Of a stretch of DNA of 44,584 bases, positions 1 through 7,228 are shown piece by piece (positions within the stretch are counted from its first letter, which is position 1; the number at the start of each line of letters is the position of its first letter). Source of the stretch: Syntrophobacteraceae bacterium (GTDB lineage: Bacteria > Desulfobacterota > Syntrophobacteria > Syntrophobacterales > Syntrophobacteraceae); assembly GCA_031292215.1 (NCBI GenBank), contig JARLHO010000020.1, positions 1 through 44,584 on the forward strand, given 5' to 3'. The notes under the pieces are model-generated. The model was not told the DNA's origin and made no database searches. It saw only the letters and a list, made by a program, of their open reading frames with translations. The position numbers were made by a program, and so were the translations under genes.

Positions 1-2
1 CA

Positions 3-1091
3 TTGGGGGTCGATCCATTTTCCAAGTTGAGGTACCTGGGGCATCTTTTAGCCGAGGGGGCCGGTTTATGGGCGCCGTTTTACGGGAATGTGCTCTGGTT
101 GATCGTTTGCGTCGGGACAGCGGGTTTAATTGTCGTGTGGATATTTTTTACTGCCAGGGCCCGGCATGTACCGAGAGCGGCGGTTCTGTCGTACACCGTA
201 CTCTGCCTTCCGTTGAGCATGCTTCCCATGTTGGCGGTCAAGGAAAACGAGTTATCTTTTCGCACGCAGTTCGTGATGGAAGCAATCTTTGTTTATCTTG
301 TTGTAAGCGGTTTATCGATCTTGAGAACAGAACTATACGCTCGACTCAAACAATCTTGGATCAGGTTTGGAACCGTTGCTTTGTTGGTGGGACTGGTCGT
401 AGTATTTGCTTTTGCAGCTCGCTATAATGTCTACACCGGAATAGTGAAACCTAACGCCCGTGAAGTGGCGGCACTGAGTATGGCAATCCGCAAGATGGAC
501 GGATTTCCTCAAAAAGTCACATACATCGTGGCGCCACAGGAGACATCGTATGGTGACAGTATTGCCGAGTTTGGCGTAATCTCGTCTCCAATGCCATGGG
601 TGACCCGTGCGATGCTCGAACTCATATTTATAAAGGAGCACGAGGGGGGGAGCGCCTTCACCACAACGGTTCGTCGACATGATGGGTTTTGCGTTCGCTA
701 CGGTGCGGGAGTCCCCGGAACCGGGCCGGTGGTTGACGGTTTCCACTTGTTGGCCGCCCACTTGAAGCATGTCCATGATCGCTACTGGGGGGATATACAG
801 CAGGATTCGCAGGGGTGGTGTTTATCAAATTGGTTGGGAGTTTTTAACAATCGTATTTTCCCATACATTTTTAACTGCGAGTTGGGATGGCTGTTCTGTT
901 CGGGCAAAGGCCTCGATGACTACTGGTTCTGGAATCCTGGGCTTGGCTGGTTTTGGACCTCTCCCGGAGTTTTTCCTAACCTTTATTTGAAAAAGGACCG
1001 GTCATGGGTGGCAGTCTCACAAACGATCGGCGTATATCGCATTTACTATTACAAGAAGAAAAAGTGGGAAACGTTCCCCGGTCCTTACTAG
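3..1091 (+). CDS. Polytopic membrane protein, C-terminal part (5'-truncated by window edge)
   Basis: The frame is open to the left edge, so this is the 3' part of a longer gene. The visible 362 residues begin with about four hydrophobic segments (around residues 28-50, 58-78, 88-106 and 122-140), followed by a soluble region. The last ~90 residues are unusually aromatic, with repeated motifs such as LGWLFC, FWFWNPGLGWFWT and FPNLYL ending near RIYYYKKKKWE. This Trp/Tyr/Phe-rich repeat pattern resembles aromatic C-terminal repeats I recall from surface or envelope proteins of other bacteria; that comparison is from memory. The arrangement would fit an envelope polysaccharide membrane enzyme, but no catalytic motif is visible, so function is not assigned. 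No partner gene lies downstream in the same direction; a repeat and leftward tRNAs follow. Confidence 0.6.
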   Translation: MGVDPFSKLRYLGHLLAEGAGLWAPFYGNVLWLIVCVGTAGLIVVWIFFTARARHVPRAAVLSYTVLCLPLSMLPMLAVKENELSFRTQFVMEAIFVYLVVSGLSILRTELYARLKQSWIRFGTVALLVGLVVVFAFAARYNVYTGIVKPNAREVAALSMAIRKMDGFPQKVTYIVAPQETSYGDSIAEFGVISSPMPWVTRAMLELIFIKEHEGGSAFTTTVRRHDGFCVRYGAGVPGTGPVVDGFHLLAAHLKHVHDRYWGDIQQDSQGWCLSNWLGVFNNRIFPYIFNCELGWLFCSGKGLDDYWFWNPGLGWFWTSPGVFPNLYLKKDRSWVAVSQTIGVYRIYYYKKKKWETFPGPY

Positions 1092-1275
1092 TGTTTAGAG
1101 TGCGACCCGGCCGGGAGCAGAAAGTTTGTCATGGGGAGGCAGCCCTCTCTAACCCCACAGCAGGTCGATTGGAGAAGGCTCATGAAATATCCAGGCTGGT
1201 GTTACATTCCTTAAAGTGGGCCAAATCGAGTTGACGCAATCAACAGAGTCGAAATCCCCCCACCCCCTTTGAAAA

Positions 1276-1492
1276 CTTACAATTACCCACACATGCGCCC
1301 ACCTATCTCCTTTTGCAAAGTTGCAAATAAGGGGGGCGAGCGAGCCCAGCCGGTCCATGCGCTTCATTGCAAGCGACTGGAGAGTAAATCCCCCCACCCC
1401 CCCTTTGCAAAAAAGGTGGTCGATCAGGCCAAGCCCCTTTCTCGGGAGTCTCCGCTAAGGGGTAAGTGGGCTGAGGTGTGGGGAATTGTAAG
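1276..1492. repeat. R1 palindromic intergenic repeat, copy A
   Basis: About 217 bp bounded by imperfect inverted ends: the left end starts CTTACAATTACCCACACATG and the right end is its near complement ending GGGAATTGTAAG. Inside is a C-run/G-run hairpin (CCCCCCTTTGC followed by AAAAAAGGTGG). The same architecture recurs at 25979, 33861, 39078 (partial, rearranged) and 44388 (cut by the edge). Not coding on either strand. It occupies most of the gene-free stretch 1092-1590. Confidence 0.85.
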
Positions 1493-1589
1493 GACGCAAC
1501 CTGGCATCAAAGCTAACCGGTCAAGGCCTTGGAGGAACAGAGGAACTACCCGACATCCCAAGCGAGGAGGATACAGCCTCGCTTCCAAC

Positions 1590-1623
1590 GGAAAAAGGGA
1601 CTACGGTTAATCCCGTAATCCCT
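1590..1623 (-). terminator. Rho-independent terminator of the tRNA unit
   Basis: Read leftward: AGGGATTACGG, short loop, CCGTAGTCCCT, then five T. Stem of about 10 pairs with one internal mismatch, lying about 10 nt beyond the tRNA-Glu 3' end. Confidence 0.7.
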
Positions 1624-1633
1624 TAATCCTGCA

Positions 1634-1706
1634 TAGTCCCAACGGGGTTCGAACCCGTGTCTCCGGCGTGAGAGGCCGATATCCTAGACCACTAGACGAT
1701 GGGACC
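1634..1706 (-). tRNA. tRNA-Glu (anticodon CTC)
   Basis: Leftward cloverleaf: acceptor GGTCCCA pairs with TGGGACT (one G-T), T arm ACGGG-TTCGAAC-CCCGT, anticodon stem CGGC/GCCG around loop CTCTCAC, giving anticodon CTC. The 3' CCA is not encoded (ATGC follows). It is co-oriented with and 12 nt from tRNA-Gln. Confidence 0.93.
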
Positions 1707-1718
1707 GTTAGAAAACCA

Positions 1719-1792
1719 TGGCTGGGGGACTAGGATTCGAACCTAGGTAGGCAGATCCAGAGTCTGCAGTCCTTCCGCTGGACGATCCCCCA
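1719..1792 (-). tRNA. tRNA-Gln (anticodon CTG)
   Basis: Leftward cloverleaf: acceptor TGGGGGA/TCCCCCA, T arm CTAGG-TTCGAAT-CCTAG, anticodon stem GCAGA/TCTGC around loop CTCTGGA, giving anticodon CTG. The 3' CCA is encoded here, unlike the neighbouring tRNA-Glu. First gene of a two-tRNA transcription unit. Confidence 0.93.
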
Positions 1793-1802
1793 ACGGATGG
1801 AG

Positions 1803-1831
1803 ACAATAAACAACAAGCGCTCCAAAGTCAA
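1803..1831 (-). promoter_or_regulatory. Sigma-70-type promoter of the tRNA pair
   Basis: Read leftward: TTGACT, 17 nt, TATTGT, ending about 11 nt before the tRNA-Gln 5' end. Spacing and hexamers fit a housekeeping promoter. Confidence 0.65.
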
Positions 1832-2027
1832 GGCGGAAAGCCGCAAGAACGAAAATGCAACGGAAAAAGGAAAAAGAAGGCGACTCAGAGGAGCAACCCT
1901 TGGGGCGAGGCCGATTAGGGCGCACCTTCTTTGCAAACACTAAATTCCCCGGTTCCCTAGAACGATAAAACCCTGCTATAATCCCTCCCTGGAATAGAGA
2001 TTTGAATTTTTTCACGGAGGCGAAACC

Positions 2028-2225
2028 ATGACTACCGTAATGCCGGAAGGCGAACCACTGCGCAAGGCCGTAAAATGGATCTCGGCACAGATCGGGGAAT
2101 ACCCGGATAAGCCCGTGCAAAAATGGGTAAATGAGGCAGTGGTAAGATTTGACCTCTCGCCAAGGGACACCGAATTTCTGATGTCTTTTTATAAAAAAGG
2201 CGGAAGTTCGCCGCAGGCCAATTGA
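2028..2225 (+). CDS. Small protein of unknown function, 65 aa
   Basis: ATG is preceded by CACGGAGGCGAAACC, a strong ribosome binding site at 7 nt. A perfect TATAAT lies at 1977-1982, though no clear -35 box is seen. The product is soluble and charged, mostly predicted helix, with KAVKWISAQ and VRFDLSPRDTEFL segments and no transmembrane segment or cysteine. I do not recognise the family. It stands alone and converges on kdsD with only 13 nt between stops. The good start signals and gene-like composition make it likely real. Confidence 0.7.
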   Translation: MTTVMPEGEPLRKAVKWISAQIGEYPDKPVQKWVNEAVVRFDLSPRDTEFLMSFYKKGGSSPQAN

Positions 2226-2238
2226 TTTGCCGCCATTT

Positions 2239-3207
2239 CTACAGGCCCGCCCTCACCAGATCGTGGACCCGGATGATTCCAGCGGCCTTGTTTTCGCCGT
2301 CTAAAACCGGCAGGACCGACACCTGAGATGGGCGGTTTTCCATTAAACTCAGGGCTTCTGCGGCCATCCGGCTCTGATCGATCACGATCGGATCTTTGGT
2401 CATCAGTTCGTCGATCTCAAGGTCTAGAAAATTTCCATGGCGCTGCGCGGCCCGGCGCAAATCTCCGTCGGTAAAGATCCCCAAAAGCTCGCGCGAGGCG
2501 GAAACCACCAGGACAGCCCCCATCGCCTTGCCCGTAAGGGTCACCAGGGCGTCGCGCATGAGCGTCCCCGAGAGCGCAACCGGCAACTCCTCTCCCGAAT
2601 GCATCAGGTCTTTTACCCGAAAAAGCAGCCGGCGCCCCAAGGCGCCCGAAGGATGGAGCCTGCCGTAGTCCCGGGTGGAAAACCCCTTAAGGGTTAGAAT
2701 ACAACCCGCCAGGGCATCCCCCAGGACCATCGCCGCAGTGGTGCTGCTGGTCGGGGCAAGATTTAGCGGGCAGGCCTCCGATTCCACCGAGGCATCCAGA
2801 CAGAGATCGCAGTCCCTGGCAAGGGTCGATTGCATTTTCCCGACTATCGCAATGGTCTTTAAGCCCAGGAGCTTAAACATCTGGAGCAACTGCACCACTT
2901 CGGCGGTCTCACCGCTGTTGCTCAAAAAAAGGCCGATGTCGCCGCTCTGAATTATCCCGAGATCTCCGTGCATCGCCTCTACCGGATGGATAAAAATGGA
3001 GGGCGTGCCCGTGCTCGATAGTGTCGCCGCAATCTTTCCGGCCACTAGCCCCGACTTTCCCAAACCGGTAACGATCACCTTGCCTTCTATTTGGCTAAGG
3101 GACAGGGCCGCCTTTTCAAATTCAGAGCCGATCCGGTCGCGAAGGGACTGGAGGGCGCATATTTGCTTGTCGATCAATTCTTTTGCAAGATCAAGACATG
3201 AGATCAT
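2239..3207 (-). CDS. kdsD: D-arabinose 5-phosphate isomerase
   Basis: Interconverts ribulose 5-phosphate and arabinose 5-phosphate, the first step towards Kdo for the lipopolysaccharide core; cytoplasmic. The 322-aa product has an N-terminal SIS domain (about residues 40-180, with VTGLGKSG and SNSGETAE) and two C-terminal CBS domains (about 205-322, with FTDGDLRRA). The length matches characterised KdsD/KpsF proteins of about 325 aa. The start is an ATG 17 nt after the upstream regulator's stop, so the two are probably cotranscribed. No other Kdo genes are present, which suggests an isolated locus. Confidence 0.93.
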   Translation of the reverse strand: MISCLDLAKELIDKQICALQSLRDRIGSEFEKAALSLSQIEGKVIVTGLGKSGLVAGKIAATLSSTGTPSIFIHPVEAMHGDLGIIQSGDIGLFLSNSGETAEVVQLLQMFKLLGLKTIAIVGKMQSTLARDCDLCLDASVESEACPLNLAPTSSTTAAMVLGDALAGCILTLKGFSTRDYGRLHPSGALGRRLLFRVKDLMHSGEELPVALSGTLMRDALVTLTGKAMGAVLVVSASRELLGIFTDGDLRRAAQRHGNFLDLEIDELMTKDPIVIDQSRMAAEALSLMENRPSQVSVLPVLDGENKAAGIIRVHDLVRAGL

Positions 3208-3224
3208 TTTTTAACCGCTAAACC

Positions 3225-4112
3225 TTAGCTTTTCACGTTGAGGTAATTTCTCAAGCTGAATTGTGCATTGTTAATTTTTAGCTTCCTGCGGATATTTTTC
3301 CTGTGGGTGCGCACGGTGCTTTCCGCGATGTGCAGTTGCCGGGCTATCTGGTCGGTGGTTACTCCGTTTTTGATAAGGGAGGCGATCTGCAGTTCGGTAA
3401 AGGAAAGCGCCATTGCCACGCGGGAGTCCATGGCGAAGCCGGTGGTCAAATCCTCAACCTGCCTGGCAAGCATATCGAGTTGCATTGCATACGCGTGAAG
3501 GTTGGGATCGTTTTTTAGCTTTACGACCATTGGAATGATCAGATTTCTTAGTTTCATTGCGATCCGCTTTTCAATTTCTTCCCGTTCCCGTTCTATATTT
3601 TGAGCAAAAATCGAAAGCGCCCTGTTTGTATCCAGAAGCTGTGTGTTGAGGCTTTCCAGCCGCTGCTGCTGCATGAGGAGATCTGAGCGGCTCTGCTTGA
3701 GGTCATCAATCAACCGTTTGGATTCCCGCTCATTTTCCAGGGCTTTAAGGGCCCGCACCACCGAATGGTAGAGCAAGTCGTTTTGAAAGGGCTTTTCGAG
3801 CAGATCGAAGGCCCCGAGTTTCAACGCCCGAATGGCGATCTCCTTATCGGCATACCCGGTTATGATAATAATTTTGACATCGCCGCCAAACTGCGAAATG
3901 AGATCGAGCCCGCAGACATCGAGGATGAAAATATCGAGCAGGATCACATCGCACTTTTTTCGCCCGACACCTTCCAGGGCCGTCCGGGCAGTGGCGAAGG
4001 CTTCTGCGTCAAGCCCCCAGCCCTGAATCACCTCGGTAAGGGTTTCGCAGATCAACTGGTCGTCATCGACCACTATCACCTTGGAATTTCTGAAAGCTTC
4101 CATAACGTCCAC
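3225..4112 (-). CDS. Response regulator: receiver, coiled coil, LuxR-type HTH
   Basis: DNA-binding regulator of a two-component system. The receiver (about residues 10-125) is complete: an acidic VDDDQ pocket, phosphoacceptor Asp in ILLDIF (about residue 60) and Lys in LEKPF. An ~80-residue helical/coiled-coil linker follows, then a LuxR/GerE helix-turn-helix at the C terminus (LSFTELQIASLI, ESTVRTHRKNIRRKL). This layout is familiar from Desulfobacterota. The start is uncertain: AAGGAG lies 4 nt before a TTG (4118) and 10 nt before a GTG (4112), the latter chosen; an ATG follows at 4103. It is followed by kdsD and divergent from the sigma-54 activator at 4445. No kinase lies nearby. Confidence 0.88.
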   Translation of the reverse strand: MDVMEAFRNSKVIVVDDDQLICETLTEVIQGWGLDAEAFATARTALEGVGRKKCDVILLDIFILDVCGLDLISQFGGDVKIIIITGYADKEIAIRALKLGAFDLLEKPFQNDLLYHSVVRALKALENERESKRLIDDLKQSRSDLLMQQQRLESLNTQLLDTNRALSIFAQNIEREREEIEKRIAMKLRNLIIPMVVKLKNDPNLHAYAMQLDMLARQVEDLTTGFAMDSRVAMALSFTELQIASLIKNGVTTDQIARQLHIAESTVRTHRKNIRRKLKINNAQFSLRNYLNVKS

Positions 4113-4444
4113 TTTCAATACTCTCCTTCGGAGCGGCTAGAGCGACGAGCACATCCGGGCAGCTTTGCAATGGAAAAAACCTTCTGGTTACCGAAAGACC
4201 CTTCGAAGAGAACTTGCCCCAATTTTGGTCTAACACCCGGGTACTTTAGTTACCAAAAATTGGAACTAAACGCAATAAATTAGCTATTTAGTATGAAATG
4301 CCATATAATGTTTTCGATCCGACTTCCTTAAAAATTTTTCGGCAGCGGTTAAGCTGCGATCCCACAGAGCCGATACATGGTGGAAATCATTCGGGGTTTT
4401 GCAGCGGTTTTTTTCTTACGGTCACCTGATGGTATTGAGCTGAA

Positions 4445-5794
4445 ATGGCAAAAGTGCTCCTCGTCGAATATGATCATGGCTGGCAGGATATTGCCATGCA
4501 GGGCCTAAACGGTCACAGGATAGAATGTTGCTCGGCTTTAACCGAGGCCTACAAGCGGCTGGAAACCGAAACGTTCGACGTAGTCATAGTGAGCATAGAA
4601 ACCAATTACGGCGATAATATTGGAAACCTCAAAAACAAGCTCCCCCCCCATACGCCGGTACTCGTGGCAAGCGAGCAGACAAAGACCGAAGCCGTGGTCC
4701 AGGCGATAAGAGGGGGGGCCTTCGACTTCATTACCAAGCCATACACCCCATCGAGGTTAAGACTTGCCGTCGAACAGGCCATCGAGAATCGAGCCCTTAG
4801 AAACGAAATCGACTATCTGCGGCGAACCCAGGACGTAACTTACGATTTCGACAGGATAATAGCCTTTAGCCCGGCAATGGGAAAGGTCATCTCCACTCTA
4901 AAGAGGATCGCCGATTCGGAAGCAACGATCCTTATCACGGGGGAAACCGGCACCGGCAAGAGCATGCTCTCCGGAACGGTCCATTTTAACAGCCGGAGAC
5001 GCACGAAGCCTTTTGTGAAAATTAACTGCGCAAATATACCCGAGACACTCCTGGAGAGCGAACTGTTCGGACATGAAAGAGGGGCTTTTACGGGGGCGGC
5101 CAAAACCCGGACAGGACGCCTCGAGCAGGCCAACGGCGGCTCGGTTTTCTTAGACGAAATAGGCGAGTTGTCTCCGATCTTACAGGCGAAGCTTCTTCGG
5201 GTGCTGGAGGAAAAGTGCTTCGAGCGACTCGGCGGAAATCAAACGATCCGAACCGATATCCGGATAATAGCGGCTACGCACAAAGATCTCGAAGCCGGTG
5301 TCGAGGCGGGCTCTTTTAGACAAGATCTCTATTACCGGATAAATGTTTTACGAGTGCATCTTCCGCCTTTGCGAGAAAGAGCGGAGTGCATCGAACCCCT
5401 TTGCAAACACCTGGTTGAAAAGACCTGCCGCGAACTAAAAAGAAATTTCAACGGAATGGCGCCGGGGGTAATGGAGCTTTTTAGACGCCATCCATGGCCG
5501 GGGAACATCCGCGAGCTTTCAAACACGATAGAGAGGGCGGTGCTTCTTGAGGAAAGCAACCGTATAACCACGGACAGCATCACTTTGTCGGGGTTTTCGA
5601 ATAGAGCCGAAATTCCCGCAAGGCCCATAAAAGATCTTGAGACAAGCGAAAAAGATCTGCTCGTAAAAGCCCTCGAATTAGCCGACTGGGTTCAAAAAGA
5701 CGCTGCCACGCGGCTGGGGGTGACCGCTCGAAAGCTCAACTACATGATCAAAAAACACGGGATAACCCACGGGAAATGGCGAAAAAACAGGTAG
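4445..5794 (+). CDS. Sigma-54-dependent activator with degenerate receiver domain
   Basis: NtrC-type enhancer-binding protein, 449 aa. Domains: receiver-like (1-118), AAA+ (about 135-370) and Fis-type HTH (about 405-445). The AAA+ domain is intact: Walker A GETGTGKS (166-173), GAFTGA sigma-54 contact loop (213-218) and Walker B VFLDEIGE. The receiver is not canonical: the phosphoacceptor position is Ser (DVVIVSIE, residue 50) and the usual acidic pair is EY (LLVEYDHG), while the KP near residue 98 is kept. Phosphorylation-independent control is therefore likely. It is divergent from the LuxR-type regulator, with 332 nt between the starts. That gap shows no definite sigma-54 promoter or operator to my eye. 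Confidence 0.9.
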   Translation: MAKVLLVEYDHGWQDIAMQGLNGHRIECCSALTEAYKRLETETFDVVIVSIETNYGDNIGNLKNKLPPHTPVLVASEQTKTEAVVQAIRGGAFDFITKPYTPSRLRLAVEQAIENRALRNEIDYLRRTQDVTYDFDRIIAFSPAMGKVISTLKRIADSEATILITGETGTGKSMLSGTVHFNSRRRTKPFVKINCANIPETLLESELFGHERGAFTGAAKTRTGRLEQANGGSVFLDEIGELSPILQAKLLRVLEEKCFERLGGNQTIRTDIRIIAATHKDLEAGVEAGSFRQDLYYRINVLRVHLPPLRERAECIEPLCKHLVEKTCRELKRNFNGMAPGVMELFRRHPWPGNIRELSNTIERAVLLEESNRITTDSITLSGFSNRAEIPARPIKDLETSEKDLLVKALELADWVQKDAATRLGVTARKLNYMIKKHGITHGKWRKNR

Positions 5795-5837
5795 CTGGGG
5801 CAAAGCGGGCCACCGACATCCTGATGGCTGTAAGTAA

Positions 5838-5947
5838 CAGGCCGTTGTTGGGGTTCGCCCTTGCTCACCCCAACGTTAGTGCTGGGATTGTAAATTACAA
5901 AAACGCAATACAGGCCGTTGTTGGGGTTCGCCCTTGCTCACCCCAAC
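5838..5947. repeat. Two direct copies of a 37-bp unit containing an inverted repeat
   Basis: Copies at 5838-5874 and 5911-5947 are identical over 37 bp and spaced 73 bp apart. Each ends in a dyad, GTTGGGGT, 12 nt, ACCCCAAC. They lie in the gene-free stretch 5795-6045. The sequence resembles a REP-type extragenic palindrome; no T-run follows, so it is not an ordinary terminator. Confidence 0.8.
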
Positions 5948-6045
5948 CTACTCGCTACTCGCTACCGACACCCCTTATCCCCTTAATAGCTGCAATCGGG
6001 AACAAAAACTCCGGGGCCTTCCCGCGATCCCGGCACGCGACATCA

Positions 6046-6376
6046 TCAGCGGACCTCGAGGACGGAAATTCGCCCGGCTTCCGCCCGTTCTCTACGGGGA
6101 CGGATAATTATTTCGACGTCGCGATTCGAGCGCCGTTAGAAATTCGAGCAGCCGTTCAACCGAAAATCCGTCGAGCCGGTAATTCTTCAAGGCGGAAACC
6201 TTCGGTTGCGCAACATTTAGCAGGGTTGCGACCTCAACTAGTTTGAGCTTGCGGTTCTTGATAATCTCATTTATCAGGAAGGCAAGCCTCGTTTTCGTCT
6301 GTCGCTCGCAAGCGTCTGTAAATCCCAAATCGGCAAATACGTTTGCCGTGCCCTCGGTGATACTATCTTCATTCAT
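6046..6376 (-). pseudogene. XRE-like HTH regulator (HTH_37/antitoxin type), frameshifted near the 3' end
   Basis: The reading frame starts MNEDSITEG at 6376, with AAGGGG upstream. It contains the HTH core of antitoxin-like XRE proteins (VFADLGF near the N terminus, then LLNVAQPKVSALKNYRL and GFSVERLLEFLTALE). In the present frame it stops at 6092. One extra base at about 6124 breaks the expected C terminus: in the next frame the sequence continues RDVEIIIRPRRERAEAG to a TGA at 6046-6048, the usual ending of this family. So the gene is either newly frameshifted or carries a sequence error; the shortened product (94 aa) retains the HTH. These proteins normally pair with a RelE/Gp49-type toxin upstream, but none is visible in 6377-6657. 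Confidence 0.7.
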
Positions 6377-6582
6377 GGTCTTTACCCCTTTCGGATTCCC
6401 ATGGCATGTTCCGTATGGTGGCGCAAAGAAGTGGTCAACGCGAATAAGAGGTTGCATAGTGGTTATAGCGTACGTGGCGACGGGGCCGCTCCCCCTTTTT
6501 TGCCCCGTTCCAAAAGCGGTGGAAGTCGAGTCGTCCAGAGGCCTTTTAGGACCCGCTGCGGGAGGGGTCCCCCAAAAATAAT

Positions 6583-6632
6583 GGTGACAGGTTCGCCGGG
6601 ATCGGGGCGAGGGCCTCGATCTTTTTGTCACC
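6583..6632. repeat. 50-bp repeat with GGTGACA...TGTCACC ends, copy 1
   Basis: Bounded by the 7-bp inverted repeat GGTGACA/TGTCACC and containing GGCGAGGGCCTCGAT. The same 50-bp arrangement, inverted, is at 18155-18204. Both copies lie 24-25 bp upstream of a Uma2 reading frame, so this flank is shared by the paralogues. A half-copy may be present near 7169-7185. Confidence 0.8.
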
Positions 6633-6657
6633 GGGCGCTGGGGAAAGGAGAGATGAT

Positions 6658-7149
6658 TTGGAATGGCGTGAAGTCCTCGAGCATCCGAGCTTACAAGACC
6701 TGCCTTTCAAGATCGAAACAAACGAATGGGGAAAGATTATTATGTCCCCGGCTTCAGACACACATGCCTTATATCAAGGAAGTATATTCGAATGGCTTCT
6801 ACGCTTGAGCGGGAAAAAAGGGAAGGTCGTAGCCGAATGCCCCGTTCAAACTTCTAAAGGCATAAGAGTTGCCGACGTCTCCTGGAGAAGCATGGCATTT
6901 CTTAAAAAGCACGGAATACGCAACCTTACACTCCCCTAATCCCCGGAAGTCGTAGTTGAAATAGAGTCTCCCTCCAACAACGCCGCCGAGCTGGAAGAGA
7001 AAAGACACCTCTATTTTGCAGTAGGCGCAAGGGAATTCTGGCTTTGCGATGAGGATGGCAATGTGCGGTTTTTCACCCCCCGGGGAGAACTGAAAAGAAG
7101 CGAGTTCTTCGGGGAATTTCCCGAACACATCGACATCGAGGTTGCGTGA
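6658..7149 (+). pseudogene. Uma2-family (PD-(D/E)XK-like) protein, nonsense-disrupted
   Basis: Starting at a TTG with AAAGGAG upstream, the frame encodes a close paralogue of the intact gene at 17642-18130 (shared ETNEWGKI, QTSKGIRVADV, VVVEIESPSN, GAREFWLCDE and HIDIEVA). A TAA at 6937-6939 replaces the GAA (Glu) of the paralogue in LPESPE, cutting the protein before the catalytic E..SPS segment. Downstream the frame is intact to a TGA at 7147-7149. This is a recent nonsense mutation in an otherwise complete gene. The family is nuclease-like with unestablished cellular function. Confidence 0.88.
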
Positions 7150-7228
7150 GCAGGGAGCAAAAATAGTGACGGGCGCGCCGGGATCGCCACGAGAACCGCA
7201 CGGGTTTAGCGCAATCGCCGGCGCCGGT

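Noticed and set aside
5838-5947. Possible CRISPR array
   Set aside because: Only two repeat copies, strongly palindromic, single spacer of 36 bp and no cas genes; fits REP-type repeats better.
5776-6246. 156-codon open frame on the plus strand
   Set aside because: Runs through the direct repeats and antisense to the HTH gene; no domain or ribosome binding site.
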